Under the pieces are notes generated by a model. That model was not told the origin of the DNA and made no database searches. It worked only from the letters and a program-made list of their open reading frames with translations. The position numbers and the translations under genes were made by a program. Positions 1 through 6,983 of a stretch of 13,451 nt of DNA are shown one piece after another; the stretch's first letter is position 1; each line of letters begins with the position of its first letter. The stretch covers positions 1 through 13,451 of the forward strand of contig RHBP01000032.1 of NCBI GenBank assembly GCA_010030955.1, read 5' to 3'. This stretch comes from Synechococcaceae bacterium WBB_10_009 (GTDB lineage: Bacteria > Cyanobacteriota > Cyanobacteriia > PCC-6307 > Cyanobiaceae).

Positions 1-149
1 CCGCCGACCTGGTGGCCGCCCTGCAGGCCGACGCCACCGGCACCGTCACCGACTTCAAAGTCACCGATGGCAAGGGCATCGGCGTGGTGGTAACGCTGGC
101 CAACGGCGCCACCACCTGGTTCTTCGACGACGAAATCACCGCCGCCTGA
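1..149 (+). CDS. DUF2862 / PetP-like cytochrome b6f-associated protein, C-terminal part
   Basis: Only the last 48 codons are present (frame from base 3, TGA at 147-149). The 5' end lies outside the window. The visible part is a small beta-rich tail with the pattern GTVTDFKVTDGKGIGVVV followed by a TWFFDDEI ending. I recognise this as the DUF2862 family of small cyanobacterial SH3-fold proteins. The Synechocystis member (PetP) is a peripheral cytochrome b6f subunit linked to regulation of electron flow. It ends 10 bases before the chlG start on the same strand, so the two are probably cotranscribed. A role at b6f here is inferred from the family, because the N-terminal half is not visible. Confidence 0.7.
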   Translation, partial: ADLVAALQADATGTVTDFKVTDGKGIGVVVTLANGATTWFFDDEITAA

Positions 150-159
150 ACCCCGCCTC

Positions 160-1143
160 GTGAGCGAATCCCCCAACCCCACCGCCGCCAGCGGCGCTGG
201 AGCCCGGCAGCTGCTGGGGATGAAGGGTGCCAGCGGCACCTCCAACATCTGGAAGATCCGGCTGCAGCTGATGAAGCCGGTGACCTGGATCCCCCTGATC
301 TGGGGGGTGCTCTGCGGCGCGGCCGCCTCCGGCAACTTCCACTGGCGGCTGCCCGAGGTGGGCGCCTCCATCGCCTGCATGCTGATGAGCGGCCCGCTGC
401 TGGCCGGCTACACCCAAACCATCAACGACTACTACGACCGCGAGATCGACGCGATCAACGAGCCCTACCGGCCCATCCCCTCCGGAGCGATCCCGCTGTG
501 GCAGGTGAAGGCCCAGATCTGGGTGTTGCTGCTGGCGGGGCTGGGGGTGGCCTACGGGCTTGACCGCTGGGCCCAGCACAGCACCCCCGTGCTGTTCCTG
601 TTGGCCCTGGGGGGCTCGTTTGTGAGCTTCATCTATTCCGCCCCGCCGCTGAAGCTCAAGCAAAACGGCTGGCTGGGCAACTACGCCCTCGGGGCCAGCT
701 ACATCGCCCTGCCCTGGTGGGCGGGCCAGGCCCTGTTCGGGCACCTCACCTGGACCACCGCCCTGCTCACCCTGGCCTACTCCCTGGCGGGCCTGGGCAT
801 CGCGGTGGTGAACGACTTCAAAAGCGTGGAGGGCGACCGTGCCCTGGGGCTGCAATCGCTGCCGGTGGTGTTCGGCATCGAGCGGGCCAGCTGGATCAGC
901 GCCGGCATGATCGATGTGTTTCAGCTGGCGATGGTGGCCGTGCTGATCGCCATCGGCCAGCACTTCGCTGCGGTGCTGCTGGTGCTGCTGATCGTTCCAC
1001 AGATCACCTTCCAGGACATCTGGTTGCTGCGCGATCCCGTGGCCTTTGACGTGAAATACCAGGCCAGCGCCCAACCCTTCCTGGTGCTGGGGATGCTGGT
1101 GACGGCCCTGGCCATCGGCCACAGCAACCTGGTGCTGATGTGA
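160..1143 (+). CDS. chlG: Chlorophyll a synthase ChlG
   Basis: The 327-residue integral membrane prenyltransferase of the UbiA family esterifies chlorophyllide a with phytyl or geranylgeranyl diphosphate, the last step of chlorophyll a synthesis at the thylakoid membrane. The first Asp-rich motif NDYYDREID is at residues 89-97, followed by NEPYRPIPSG. The second motif NDFKSVEGD is at 218-226, followed by LGLQSLPVVFG. Between and after them are several hydrophobic segments (about 42-57, 70-86, 121-134, 143-160, 203-217, 250-282, 303-320). The start is GTG at 160. The next internal Met is residue 21, and the residues between look like the usual ChlG N-terminus, so I keep the GTG. No clear Shine-Dalgarno is visible. 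The stop overlaps the start of the penicillin-binding protein gene by 4 nt, which suggests translational coupling. Confidence 0.96.
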   Translation: MSESPNPTAASGAGARQLLGMKGASGTSNIWKIRLQLMKPVTWIPLIWGVLCGAAASGNFHWRLPEVGASIACMLMSGPLLAGYTQTINDYYDREIDAINEPYRPIPSGAIPLWQVKAQIWVLLLAGLGVAYGLDRWAQHSTPVLFLLALGGSFVSFIYSAPPLKLKQNGWLGNYALGASYIALPWWAGQALFGHLTWTTALLTLAYSLAGLGIAVVNDFKSVEGDRALGLQSLPVVFGIERASWISAGMIDVFQLAMVAVLIAIGQHFAAVLLVLLIVPQITFQDIWLLRDPVAFDVKYQASAQPFLVLGMLVTALAIGHSNLVLM

Positions 1144-3203
1144 CACCAAAGCGCCGCCGGCCGCTTGTTCGCGCAGGCCTGGTGGGCGCAGGGGCCGGCG
1201 TTGCCGTGGCCCTCGGTCAGAGCGTGCTGCTGGTGGGTGTCGATGCCCTAATGCCCGACGTGCGGCGGCTGGGCAGCTACAACCGCCCCGGCACGGTCAC
1301 GGTGCTCTCCGCCGATGGCCAGGTGATCCAAAAGCTGGGGCCCGCCACCCGCGAGAAGTTGAGGCGCGGCCAGATGCCGCTGCTGGTGCAGCGGGCCTTC
1401 ATCGCCGCCGAAGACCGCCGCTTCTACCAGCACAACGGCATCGACCCGGTGGGCATCGGCCGGGCCATGGTGCGCAACCTCAAGCAGGGGGCCGTGGAGG
1501 AGGGGGCCAGCACCATCACCCAGCAGCTGGCGCGAACGGTGTTTCTGAGCCAGGACCGCACGATCCTGCGCAAGCTCAATGAGGTGATGCTGGCGGGCAA
1601 GCTCGAGCGCCAGCTGAGCAAGCAGCAGATCCTCGAGCAATACCTCAACAACGTCTACCTGGGCTCCAGCGCCTACGGCATCTCCGATGCCGCCTGGATC
1701 TATTTCTCCAAAACCCCGGCCCAACTCACCCTGCCGGAGGCGGCCCTGATCGCCGGCCTGCCGCCGGCCCCTTCGGTGTACTCGCCGCTGGTGAATCCGG
1801 ATCTCGCCCTCGAGCGCCGCGCCACCGTGCTGCGGCGCATGCGCGAAGCCGGCTTCATCGACGACCTGCAGCTGGACCGCGCCAACGCCACCCCCCTGGA
1901 GCTCAAGCCGGCGGAGCCCAAGTACTGGACCAGCCGCGCCCCCTACTTCACCAGCTGGGTGGCCCAGGAGCTGCCCAAGGTGCTCAGCCCCGAGCAGCTG
2001 GAGGTGGGCGGGCTGACGATCCGCACCAGCCTCAACATGCCCTGGCAAGAGCGGGCCCAGGCCACCATCAACAAACACGCGCCCGGGGAGATGCAGGGGG
2101 CGGTGGTGTCGATGGAGCCGGGCACCGGCCTGGTGCGCAGCATGGTGGGGGGCAAGGATTTCACCACCAGCCAGTTCAACCGCGCCGCCCAGGCCCTGCG
2201 CTCGCCGGGATCCACCTTCAAGTTGTTCGTGTACCTCACCGCCCTCAAGGAGGGCATGAAGCCGGAGGACACGATCAGCGACCGCCAGGTTTGCTACGGC
2301 GGCTACTGCCCGCGCAACTTCGGCGACCGCTACATGGGCACGGTGCCGCTGTGGGTGGCGCTGCAGAACTCGCTCAACACCGTGTCGGTGAGCCTGCTCA
2401 AAAAACTGGGCTTCGACAAGGTGATCGCCACCGCCAAGAGCCTGGGCATCAGCCGCGAACTGGGGCGCTTCTATCCGCTGGCCGTGGGCGCCACCGAGCA
2501 AACGGTGCTCGACATGACCGCCGCCTACGCCGCCATCTTCAACCGCGGTGTGTACGTGACGCCGACGCCCTTTGAGGAGATCATGGGCCCCAACGGCGAG
2601 CTGCTCTGGAGCCGTCGCGTCGACGGCGACCGGGGCCGCCGCGCCGTACCCACCGACATCGCCGACGCGATGCTGTGGATGCTGCAGCAGGTGGTGAAGG
2701 GGGGCACCGGCTACGGCGCCGTGCCACCGGATCGCCCCGCCGCCGGCAAAACCGGCACCTCCGAGGGCGGCCGCGACCTGTGGTTCATCGGCGGGGTGCC
2801 CCAGCTGGTGACCGGCCTGTGGCTCGGCTACGACAACAACAAGGAAACCAAGAGCACCAGCGCCGTGGCGGTGGTGGCCTGGGCCGACTACATGGCGCCG
2901 ATCCTCAAGGATCTGCCGGTGCGCCAGTTCCCGCCCAAGCCGGTGCTGGCCGGCAAGTTCGATCCGCTCAAGGCCCTCAAGCCCAAGCCCAAGGCGGAGC
3001 CCACCGCCCCGGTGGGCGGCTGGCAGCCCAGCCCCACCAGCGAGCCAGCCGGCACCGCCCCGGCGGGCCCGCCCCCAGGGGTGGTGCCGGAGGGCACCGG
3101 TGCCACACCGGCACCCCCCGGCCCCGTCGGCGCACCACGTCCCAGTGCGCCTCCGCCGCTGACGGCGCCACCGGCCCCCATCGGCCCGCCCCCCTTGCCC
3201 TGA
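1140..3203 (+). CDS. Class A penicillin-binding protein (PBP1A family): peptidoglycan glycosyltransferase/transpeptidase
   Basis: This 687-residue bifunctional murein synthase has a basic cytoplasmic N-terminus (KRRR) and one membrane anchor at about residues 10-35. The GT51 glycosyltransferase domain follows: EDRRFYQHNGID at 91-102 with catalytic Glu91, GASTITQQLA at 122-131, RKLNE at 144-148 with the second Glu, and ILEQYLNNVYLG at 164-175. The transpeptidase domain has the active-site STFK (Ser358, Lys361), SLN at 411-413 and KTGT at 537-540. From about residue 596 the tail is rich in Pro, Ala and Gly and ends in PPPLP; it is probably disordered and periplasmic. The start is GTG at 1140, overlapping the chlG TGA; no Shine-Dalgarno is visible, so reinitiation after chlG is likely. 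It converges with rsmB, with only 16 bases between the two stops and no obvious terminator. Confidence 0.95.
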   Translation: MTPKRRRPLVRAGLVGAGAGVAVALGQSVLLVGVDALMPDVRRLGSYNRPGTVTVLSADGQVIQKLGPATREKLRRGQMPLLVQRAFIAAEDRRFYQHNGIDPVGIGRAMVRNLKQGAVEEGASTITQQLARTVFLSQDRTILRKLNEVMLAGKLERQLSKQQILEQYLNNVYLGSSAYGISDAAWIYFSKTPAQLTLPEAALIAGLPPAPSVYSPLVNPDLALERRATVLRRMREAGFIDDLQLDRANATPLELKPAEPKYWTSRAPYFTSWVAQELPKVLSPEQLEVGGLTIRTSLNMPWQERAQATINKHAPGEMQGAVVSMEPGTGLVRSMVGGKDFTTSQFNRAAQALRSPGSTFKLFVYLTALKEGMKPEDTISDRQVCYGGYCPRNFGDRYMGTVPLWVALQNSLNTVSVSLLKKLGFDKVIATAKSLGISRELGRFYPLAVGATEQTVLDMTAAYAAIFNRGVYVTPTPFEEIMGPNGELLWSRRVDGDRGRRAVPTDIADAMLWMLQQVVKGGTGYGAVPPDRPAAGKTGTSEGGRDLWFIGGVPQLVTGLWLGYDNNKETKSTSAVAVVAWADYMAPILKDLPVRQFPPKPVLAGKFDPLKALKPKPKAEPTAPVGGWQPSPTSEPAGTAPAGPPPGVVPEGTGATPAPPGPVGAPRPSAPPPLTAPPAPIGPPPLP

Positions 3204-3219
3204 GGCCCAAACCCCGGAC

Positions 3220-4626
3220 TCAATCCGGCACGCGCTCGAGCACCGCGGCGAAGAAGCCATCGCCGCCGCCATCGAGATCGCCGGGCCAGCTTTGCCAGCG
3301 GCCCTGCAGCGTGGCTTCGCGCCGTTCGGCGCAGAACGCCTCCACCAGCTCGCCGTTCTCGCGGGGATGCACCGTGCAGGTGGCATACACCAGCCGGCCC
3401 CCAGGCTTGAGCAGCGGCCAGAGGCCATCGAGGAGCTGGCGCTGCAGCACCACCAACCCGTCAATCGCGGCGGGGTCGAGCCGCCAGCGGGCATCGGCAT
3501 GGCGGGCCAGGGTGCCGAGGCCGGAGCAGGGGGCATCCAGCAAGATGCGGTCGAACTGGCCCAGCAGCTCCGGCTGGCGCGCTGCGAGGGTGGCGGCATC
3601 GCCACAGGCGGTGCGAATGCAGTGGAGGCCCAGCCGTTCGGCGTTGCGGTCCACCCGGCGCAGGCGGGCTTCAGCGCGATCGAGCGCCAACACCTCCCCT
3701 TGGTCGTCGATCAGCTCCGCCAGGTGGGTGCTCTTGCCGCCGGGGGCGGCGCAGGCATCGAGGATGCGCTCTCCCGGCTTGGGGTCGAGCAGCGGCGCGA
3801 TGCGCTGGGCGGTGCGGTCCTGCACGCACCACTGGCCCTGGTCGTAGCCAGGCAGCTGGCGCAGGTCGCCGCTGCGGCCCTGCAGGGTGAGGGCTGAAGG
3901 CACGCCGGCCACGGGCACCGCCTGCACCCCGGCCGCAGCCAGGGCTCGCTGCAGGGCTTCGGGGGTGGTGCAGCGGCGGTTCACCCGCAGGTCGATGGCC
4001 GGCTTGGTGTTGCAGGCCGCACCGAAGGCGTCCGCGCCCTGGGGCGGCAACCACTGCAACAGATCGCGGGCCAGCCAATCGGGCAGGGAATGGCGCAGGC
4101 CCAACCGCTCGGCCGCATCGACGCCGGGGGCATCGAGCCGCGTCAGCGACTCCCCCGCCTCCTGGCAGCGCAGAAACGCCCGCAACAGGCCATTGGCCAC
4201 CGGCGCCAAGCGCCCCAGGCCGCCGCGCTTGGCCAGCTCCACGGTGGTGCTCACCGCCGCCGAAGCGGGGATGCGCCCGCTGTGCAGCAGCTGATAGAGG
4301 CCCAGGTGCAGCAGCCAGCGCAGCTTGGGGGGCTGGCGCTCGGCGGGAACCTTGCCCAGCTGATCGAGCCAGGCATCAAGGCAGCGGCGCTGGCGGATGG
4401 CCCCATAGGCGAGCTCGGTGGCCAACGCACGGTCCTGCGGCGACAGGTTGACCCGCCCCAACTCCCGCTCCAGCGCCCCATCGGCATAGGCCCCGGCCGC
4501 CACCGCCTGCAGCACCTGCCAGGCACACCGCCGCGCCGCCAGGCCGCGCTGTTCCCCCCCTGCGGCGGGGGCGTCAGCGCTGGCCGGGGAGGACTGCAAG
4601 CCGATCTGCCGCGGGGGATGCCCCAC
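3220..4626 (-). CDS. rsmB: 16S rRNA (cytosine(967)-C(5))-methyltransferase RsmB (Sun/Fmu family)
   Basis: The enzyme makes m5C967 in 16S rRNA using S-adenosylmethionine. With the start used here it has 468 residues. An N-terminal NusB-like helical domain (about 28-145) begins near GLAARRCAWQVLQAV. The Rossmann methyltransferase domain has motif I DACAAPGGKS at 290-299, motif IV DAPCSGLG at 364-371 (Cys367) and motif VI YATCTVHPREN with the catalytic Cys at 417. These are the two cysteines expected of RNA m5C methyltransferases. The frame stays open to 4764, but that would run 93 bases into the divergent DUF4160 gene and adds unrelated sequence. I therefore chose the in-frame GTG at 4626; a TTG at 4599 is an alternative. 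The 45 bases between this start and the DUF4160 start must hold both promoters. Confidence 0.93.
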   Translation of the reverse strand: MGHPPRQIGLQSSPASADAPAAGGEQRGLAARRCAWQVLQAVAAGAYADGALERELGRVNLSPQDRALATELAYGAIRQRRCLDAWLDQLGKVPAERQPPKLRWLLHLGLYQLLHSGRIPASAAVSTTVELAKRGGLGRLAPVANGLLRAFLRCQEAGESLTRLDAPGVDAAERLGLRHSLPDWLARDLLQWLPPQGADAFGAACNTKPAIDLRVNRRCTTPEALQRALAAAGVQAVPVAGVPSALTLQGRSGDLRQLPGYDQGQWCVQDRTAQRIAPLLDPKPGERILDACAAPGGKSTHLAELIDDQGEVLALDRAEARLRRVDRNAERLGLHCIRTACGDAATLAARQPELLGQFDRILLDAPCSGLGTLARHADARWRLDPAAIDGLVVLQRQLLDGLWPLLKPGGRLVYATCTVHPRENGELVEAFCAERREATLQGRWQSWPGDLDGGGDGFFAAVLERVPD

Positions 4627-4671
4627 CTCTAGCGCCGGGGGGAACGCTCTGATCCAGCCCTGCTGATCGCA

Positions 4672-4929
4672 ATGCCCGTTGTCTGTCGGTTCCTGGGGAT
4701 CACGATCGCGATGCACTACCGAGACCATCACCCCGCGCACTTCCACGCCCGGTACGGGGAGCATGAAGCCCTTGTGGCGATCGCCTCGGGGGCCGTATGG
4801 GGCTCGCTACCGCCGCGGGTGTTGCTGTTGGTTCAGGAGTGGAGAGTGCTGCGGCTGCAGGAGTTGCAAGCAGACTGGGAGCGATGTGAGTGCTGCGAAA
4901 CCCTCGAACCGATCGCGCCGCTGGAGTGA
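4672..4929 (+). CDS. DUF4160 domain protein
   Basis: This 85-residue protein matches the DUF4160 family. It opens with MPVVCRFLGITIAMHYRDH, then has PAHFHARYGEHEALV (the conserved PHFHxxYGexea block, about residues 20-34). A short strand and GSLPPRVLLLVQEW follow, and it ends in LEPIAPLE. The molecular function of the family is not established. It is very often encoded next to a DUF2442 protein, as here, which suggests that the two act together; some authors have speculated about toxin-antitoxin-like behaviour. The ATG at 4672 matches the family N-terminus. No convincing Shine-Dalgarno is visible. It is divergent from rsmB, with only 45 bases between, and is followed after 3 bases by the DUF2442 gene. 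A HIP1 octamer lies inside the gene. Confidence 0.88.
   Translation: MPVVCRFLGITIAMHYRDHHPAHFHARYGEHEALVAIASGAVWGSLPPRVLLLVQEWRVLRLQELQADWERCECCETLEPIAPLE
4777..4784. repeat. HIP1 octamer GCGATCGC
   Basis: An exact HIP1 palindrome, extended to GGCGATCGCC (4776-4785), lies inside the DUF4160 gene. HIP1 is over-represented in many cyanobacterial genomes. Its presence in this accessory gene suggests that the gene has been in a cyanobacterial background for some time. Confidence 0.7.
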
Positions 4930-4932
4930 GTG

Positions 4933-5247
4933 ATGCCACTGCAACTGACAGCCCTGCACCTGCTGGAGGGCACCCAAATCCAGGTGATGTTCAACGACGG
5001 CCGCTGCGCAGCCGTGGATCTGGCGCCATTGTTGAACGGACCGGTGTTTCGCGAGCTGCAGCATCCCGATGCCTTCCGCGGCTGCCGTCTGGATCCGGAT
5101 CTGGGCACGGTGGTTTGGCCCAATGGCGCTGATTTAGCCCCCGAAGCGATCTACTTCCAGGCCTTCCGCGACGACCCATCGCTGACTCAGCTGTTTGAGC
5201 GCTGGGGCTATCTGCCGGCAGGGAGCACCTCCGCCACCCAGCGGTGA
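4933..5247 (+). CDS. DUF2442 domain protein, partner of the DUF4160 gene
   Basis: This 104-residue protein carries the DUF2442 signature. It has a beta-rich N-terminal half (LTALHLLEGTQIQVMFNDG), a PLLNGPVFREL block, and the diagnostic GTVVWPNGADLAPEAIY at about residues 61-77. The family usually ends shortly after this block. Here a further 28 or so residues (to FERWGYLPAGSTSATQR) overlap the convergent alkyltransferase-like gene by 40 bases. GGAG at 4923-4926 is six bases before ATG 4933 but only three before the GTG at 4930, so I chose the ATG. The stop of the DUF4160 gene sits between the Shine-Dalgarno and this start, so the two are translationally coupled. Biochemical function is unknown. 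Confidence 0.87.
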   Translation: MPLQLTALHLLEGTQIQVMFNDGRCAAVDLAPLLNGPVFRELQHPDAFRGCRLDPDLGTVVWPNGADLAPEAIYFQAFRDDPSLTQLFERWGYLPAGSTSATQR

Positions 5248-5543
5248 GCCCGCAGGGGTAGCCGCCCTTCCGCATCCACGGGGATGCCCTCGGCCAGCAG
5301 CAGCTCCCGCTGCATCCAATCGGAGCCCTCACGGCTGGGGCACATGGTGATGCGCCCCTGGGCATTCACCACCCGATGCCAGGGCACGGCACTGGGCAGG
5401 GGCAGGCGCCGCAGCGCCCAACCCACCTGGCGGGCACAGCCATAGGCACCGATCAGCTCCGCGATCTGGCCATAGGTGGCCAATTGGCCCGCGGGGATGC
5501 GGGCAACCACGGCATACACCTGCTGGTCAAAGCCGGATGCCAC
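5208..5543 (-). CDS. Alkyltransferase-like (ATL) DNA-binding protein, MGMT/OGT family without the active-site Cys
   Basis: This 111-residue single-domain protein resembles the C-terminal DNA-binding half of O6-alkylguanine-DNA alkyltransferase. Visible motifs are IPAGQLATYGQIA (residues 16-28, with the nucleotide-flipping Tyr24), ARQVGWALRR (37-46, with Arg38 as the arginine finger) and VPWHRVVNAQGRI (53-65). The canonical PCHRV is PWHRV here, so Trp55 replaces the alkyl-accepting cysteine. ATL proteins of this kind do not repair the base directly; they bind O6-alkylguanine lesions and direct them to nucleotide excision repair. The start chosen is GTG 5543, giving the usual family length. TTG 5570 would add nine residues. 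The frame is open further upstream, but that would run through the divergent trmH gene. The 3' end overlaps the DUF2442 gene. Confidence 0.88.
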   Translation of the reverse strand: MASGFDQQVYAVVARIPAGQLATYGQIAELIGAYGCARQVGWALRRLPLPSAVPWHRVVNAQGRITMCPSREGSDWMQRELLLAEGIPVDAEGRLPLRAHRWVAEVLPAGR

Positions 5544-5621
5544 CGCAGGCCACCGCCAATCCGGCGGCAACGCTATCGAGACCGGCCATCCGAGACGATG
5601 GAGCCAGGACCGCCCGCACGG

Positions 5622-6317
5622 ATGCCACTGCTCCCCCGACGCTTTGAGCGGCTCCAGGCCGTGCTCAACCGCCGCATGGGGGATCTCACGGTGGTGCTGG
5701 AGGCGGTGGACAAGCCCCACAACCTTTCCGCCATCCTGCGCACCTGCGATGCGGTGGGGGTGCTGGAGGCCCACGTGGTGAGCCTGCCGGGGCGGCCCCG
5801 CACCTTCAACAACACCGCCAAGGGCAGCCAGAAGTGGGTGCCGCTGCATCCCCACCCCAGCATCGAGGGCTGCCTGCAGGGCCTCAAAGACCAGGGCTTC
5901 CGGATCTTTGGCACCCACCTCAGCGTGGATGCCCGCGACTACCGCGATTGCGACTTCACCGGCCCCAGCTGCTTTCTGATGGGAGCTGAGAAATGGGGCA
6001 TGAGCGCCGAAGCGCTGGCCATGGTGGATCAACCGCTGTTCATCCCGATGACGGGCATGGTGCAAAGCCTCAACGTGAGCGTGGCCGCCGCCACGCTGCT
6101 GTTTGAGGCCCTACGCCAACGGGAGCGGGCCAGCCTGGTGCCCACCAACGGCGAAGGCATCCCGGGCGGCCCCGAGGCCCATGGGCGGTTGCTGTTCGAG
6201 TGGGCCTACCCGCAGGTGGCGGACTGGTGCCGCCGCCAGGGGCGCCCCTACCCGGCGCTCACGGCCGAGGGGGAAATCGCCGAGCAGCTGCCCCGCACCC
6301 TGAAGCTGCGGTATTGA
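5622..6317 (+). CDS. trmH: tRNA (guanosine(18)-2'-O)-methyltransferase TrmH
   Basis: This 231-residue SPOUT-family methyltransferase makes Gm18 in the D-loop of tRNA. An N-terminal helical part (PLLPRRFERLQAVLNRR) is followed by SPOUT motif 1, KPHNLSAILRTCDAVGV, with Asn34 and the catalytic Arg40. Motif 2 is MGAEKWGMS at 120-128. Motif 3 is IPMTGMVQSLNVSVA at 141-155, which forms the trefoil-knot cofactor site. A C-terminal tail of about 70 residues contains EQLPRTLKLRY. I chose ATG 5622 because the family typically begins with this PLLPRRF stretch; ATG 5598, eight codons upstream, is an in-frame alternative. The gene is divergent from the ATL gene and convergent with hepT, 18 bases beyond its stop. 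Confidence 0.93.
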   Translation: MPLLPRRFERLQAVLNRRMGDLTVVLEAVDKPHNLSAILRTCDAVGVLEAHVVSLPGRPRTFNNTAKGSQKWVPLHPHPSIEGCLQGLKDQGFRIFGTHLSVDARDYRDCDFTGPSCFLMGAEKWGMSAEALAMVDQPLFIPMTGMVQSLNVSVAAATLLFEALRQRERASLVPTNGEGIPGGPEAHGRLLFEWAYPQVADWCRRQGRPYPALTAEGEIAEQLPRTLKLRY

Positions 6318-6335
6318 GCCGAACCGCCTCACTGG

Positions 6336-6680
6336 CTAGGGGAGCTGGTTTCGGCATGCCTGCAATGCAAGCCTCAACGGGGGCAACTCTCGTGTGGCAA
6401 TCACCCAGACCGTGCTGAGGCTGACTCCGAAATACTCATGGATCAGGCGATTGCGCAGGCCCACCAGCCCCCGCCAGTCCACAGCGGGAACGGTTGACTG
6501 AATGGCAGCCGGCAACGCGTTAGCGGCTTCTCCCAACACCTCGAGGTTGCGAACGACGGCGTCAACCGTGCGCGAGTCGGCCTGAAATGTCGCTTCGTCG
6601 TAGCCAGCCAGATAAGCCTCGATCTTGCCGATGGCTTCCAGCATGTCCTCGATCAGCAGCGACCAATCACGCCGTGACAT
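6336..6680 (-). CDS. hepT: HepT-like HEPN ribonuclease toxin (DUF86 family)
   Basis: This 114-residue all-helical protein has the HEPN signature RNRLIHEYFG at 76-85, i.e. R-x4-H-x-Y with Arg76, His81 and Tyr83. The N-terminal LLIEDMLEAIGKIEAYLAG and the central VRNLEVLGEAANALP are typical of the HepT/DUF86 family. HepT proteins are metal-independent RNases that act as toxins. They are neutralised when the partner MntA transfers AMP to the tyrosine of this motif, and that tyrosine (Tyr83) is present. The ATG at 6680 lies inside the end of mntA (14-nt overlap), so the pair is translationally coupled with the antitoxin first. All key residues are intact, so the toxin could be active. G+C is lower than in the surrounding core genes. 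Confidence 0.93.
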   Translation of the reverse strand: MSRRDWSLLIEDMLEAIGKIEAYLAGYDEATFQADSRTVDAVVRNLEVLGEAANALPAAIQSTVPAVDWRGLVGLRNRLIHEYFGVSLSTVWVIATRELPPLRLALQACRNQLP

Positions 6681-6963
6681 CAACCACATCCGCCAGGATC
6701 TGTTGACGGCGGTTGGCCTTGATGGCATCAGGCGTCACCAGGTCCACCTTCACCTGGAGCAACTCTTCAAGCCGGTCGGCCAGGTGCACAAACTTCAAGC
6801 CAACGGGCTCAGCAAACTCCACCAGAAGATCGAGATCGCTGGCTTCGGACTGTTCCCCTCGGGCATAGGAGCCAAACACCCCCAACCTCGACACCTGATA
6901 GCCAGCACGAAGCTCCTCCCAATGGGAGTGAATGATCTGCTGAAGCTCAGCCAGGGTCTGCAT
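6667..6963 (-). CDS. mntA: MntA-like minimal nucleotidyltransferase, antitoxin of HepT
   Basis: This 98-residue protein has the polymerase-beta superfamily minimal nucleotidyltransferase fold: GSYARGEQSEASDLDLLVEF at 31-50 gives the GS-x-x-RG motif and metal ligands Asp43 and Asp45, and VDLVTPDAI at 73-81 supplies the third acidic residue, Asp74. In characterised MntA-HepT pairs this enzyme AMPylates the HEPN tyrosine of HepT and silences the toxin. The start is ATG 6963. The frame is open upstream, but extension would run into the ABC permease gene. It begins 20 bases after the stop of that permease on the same strand and could depend on readthrough from its promoter. No strong Shine-Dalgarno is visible. 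Confidence 0.93.
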   Translation of the reverse strand: MQTLAELQQIIHSHWEELRAGYQVSRLGVFGSYARGEQSEASDLDLLVEFAEPVGLKFVHLADRLEELLQVKVDLVTPDAIKANRRQQILADVVDVTA

Positions 6964-6983
6964 GGGCCAATCGTAGTGAGGCC

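Noticed and set aside
136..1149. A 337-codon - strand open frame across chlG
   Set aside because: It mirrors chlG codons, is rich in His/Gln/Gly and has no family features. It is a composition artefact.
1248..3605. A 785-codon open frame on the - strand opposite the PBP gene and part of rsmB
   Set aside because: It is low-complexity in His, Gly, Ala and Arg, as expected of an antisense frame in very G+C-rich DNA. It has no recognisable domain and conflicts with two well-supported genes.
4627..4764. A 46-residue N-terminal extension of RsmB
   Set aside because: It would overlap the DUF4160 gene by 93 bases, and its sequence does not resemble an RsmB N-terminus; the NusB-like domain begins well after 4626.
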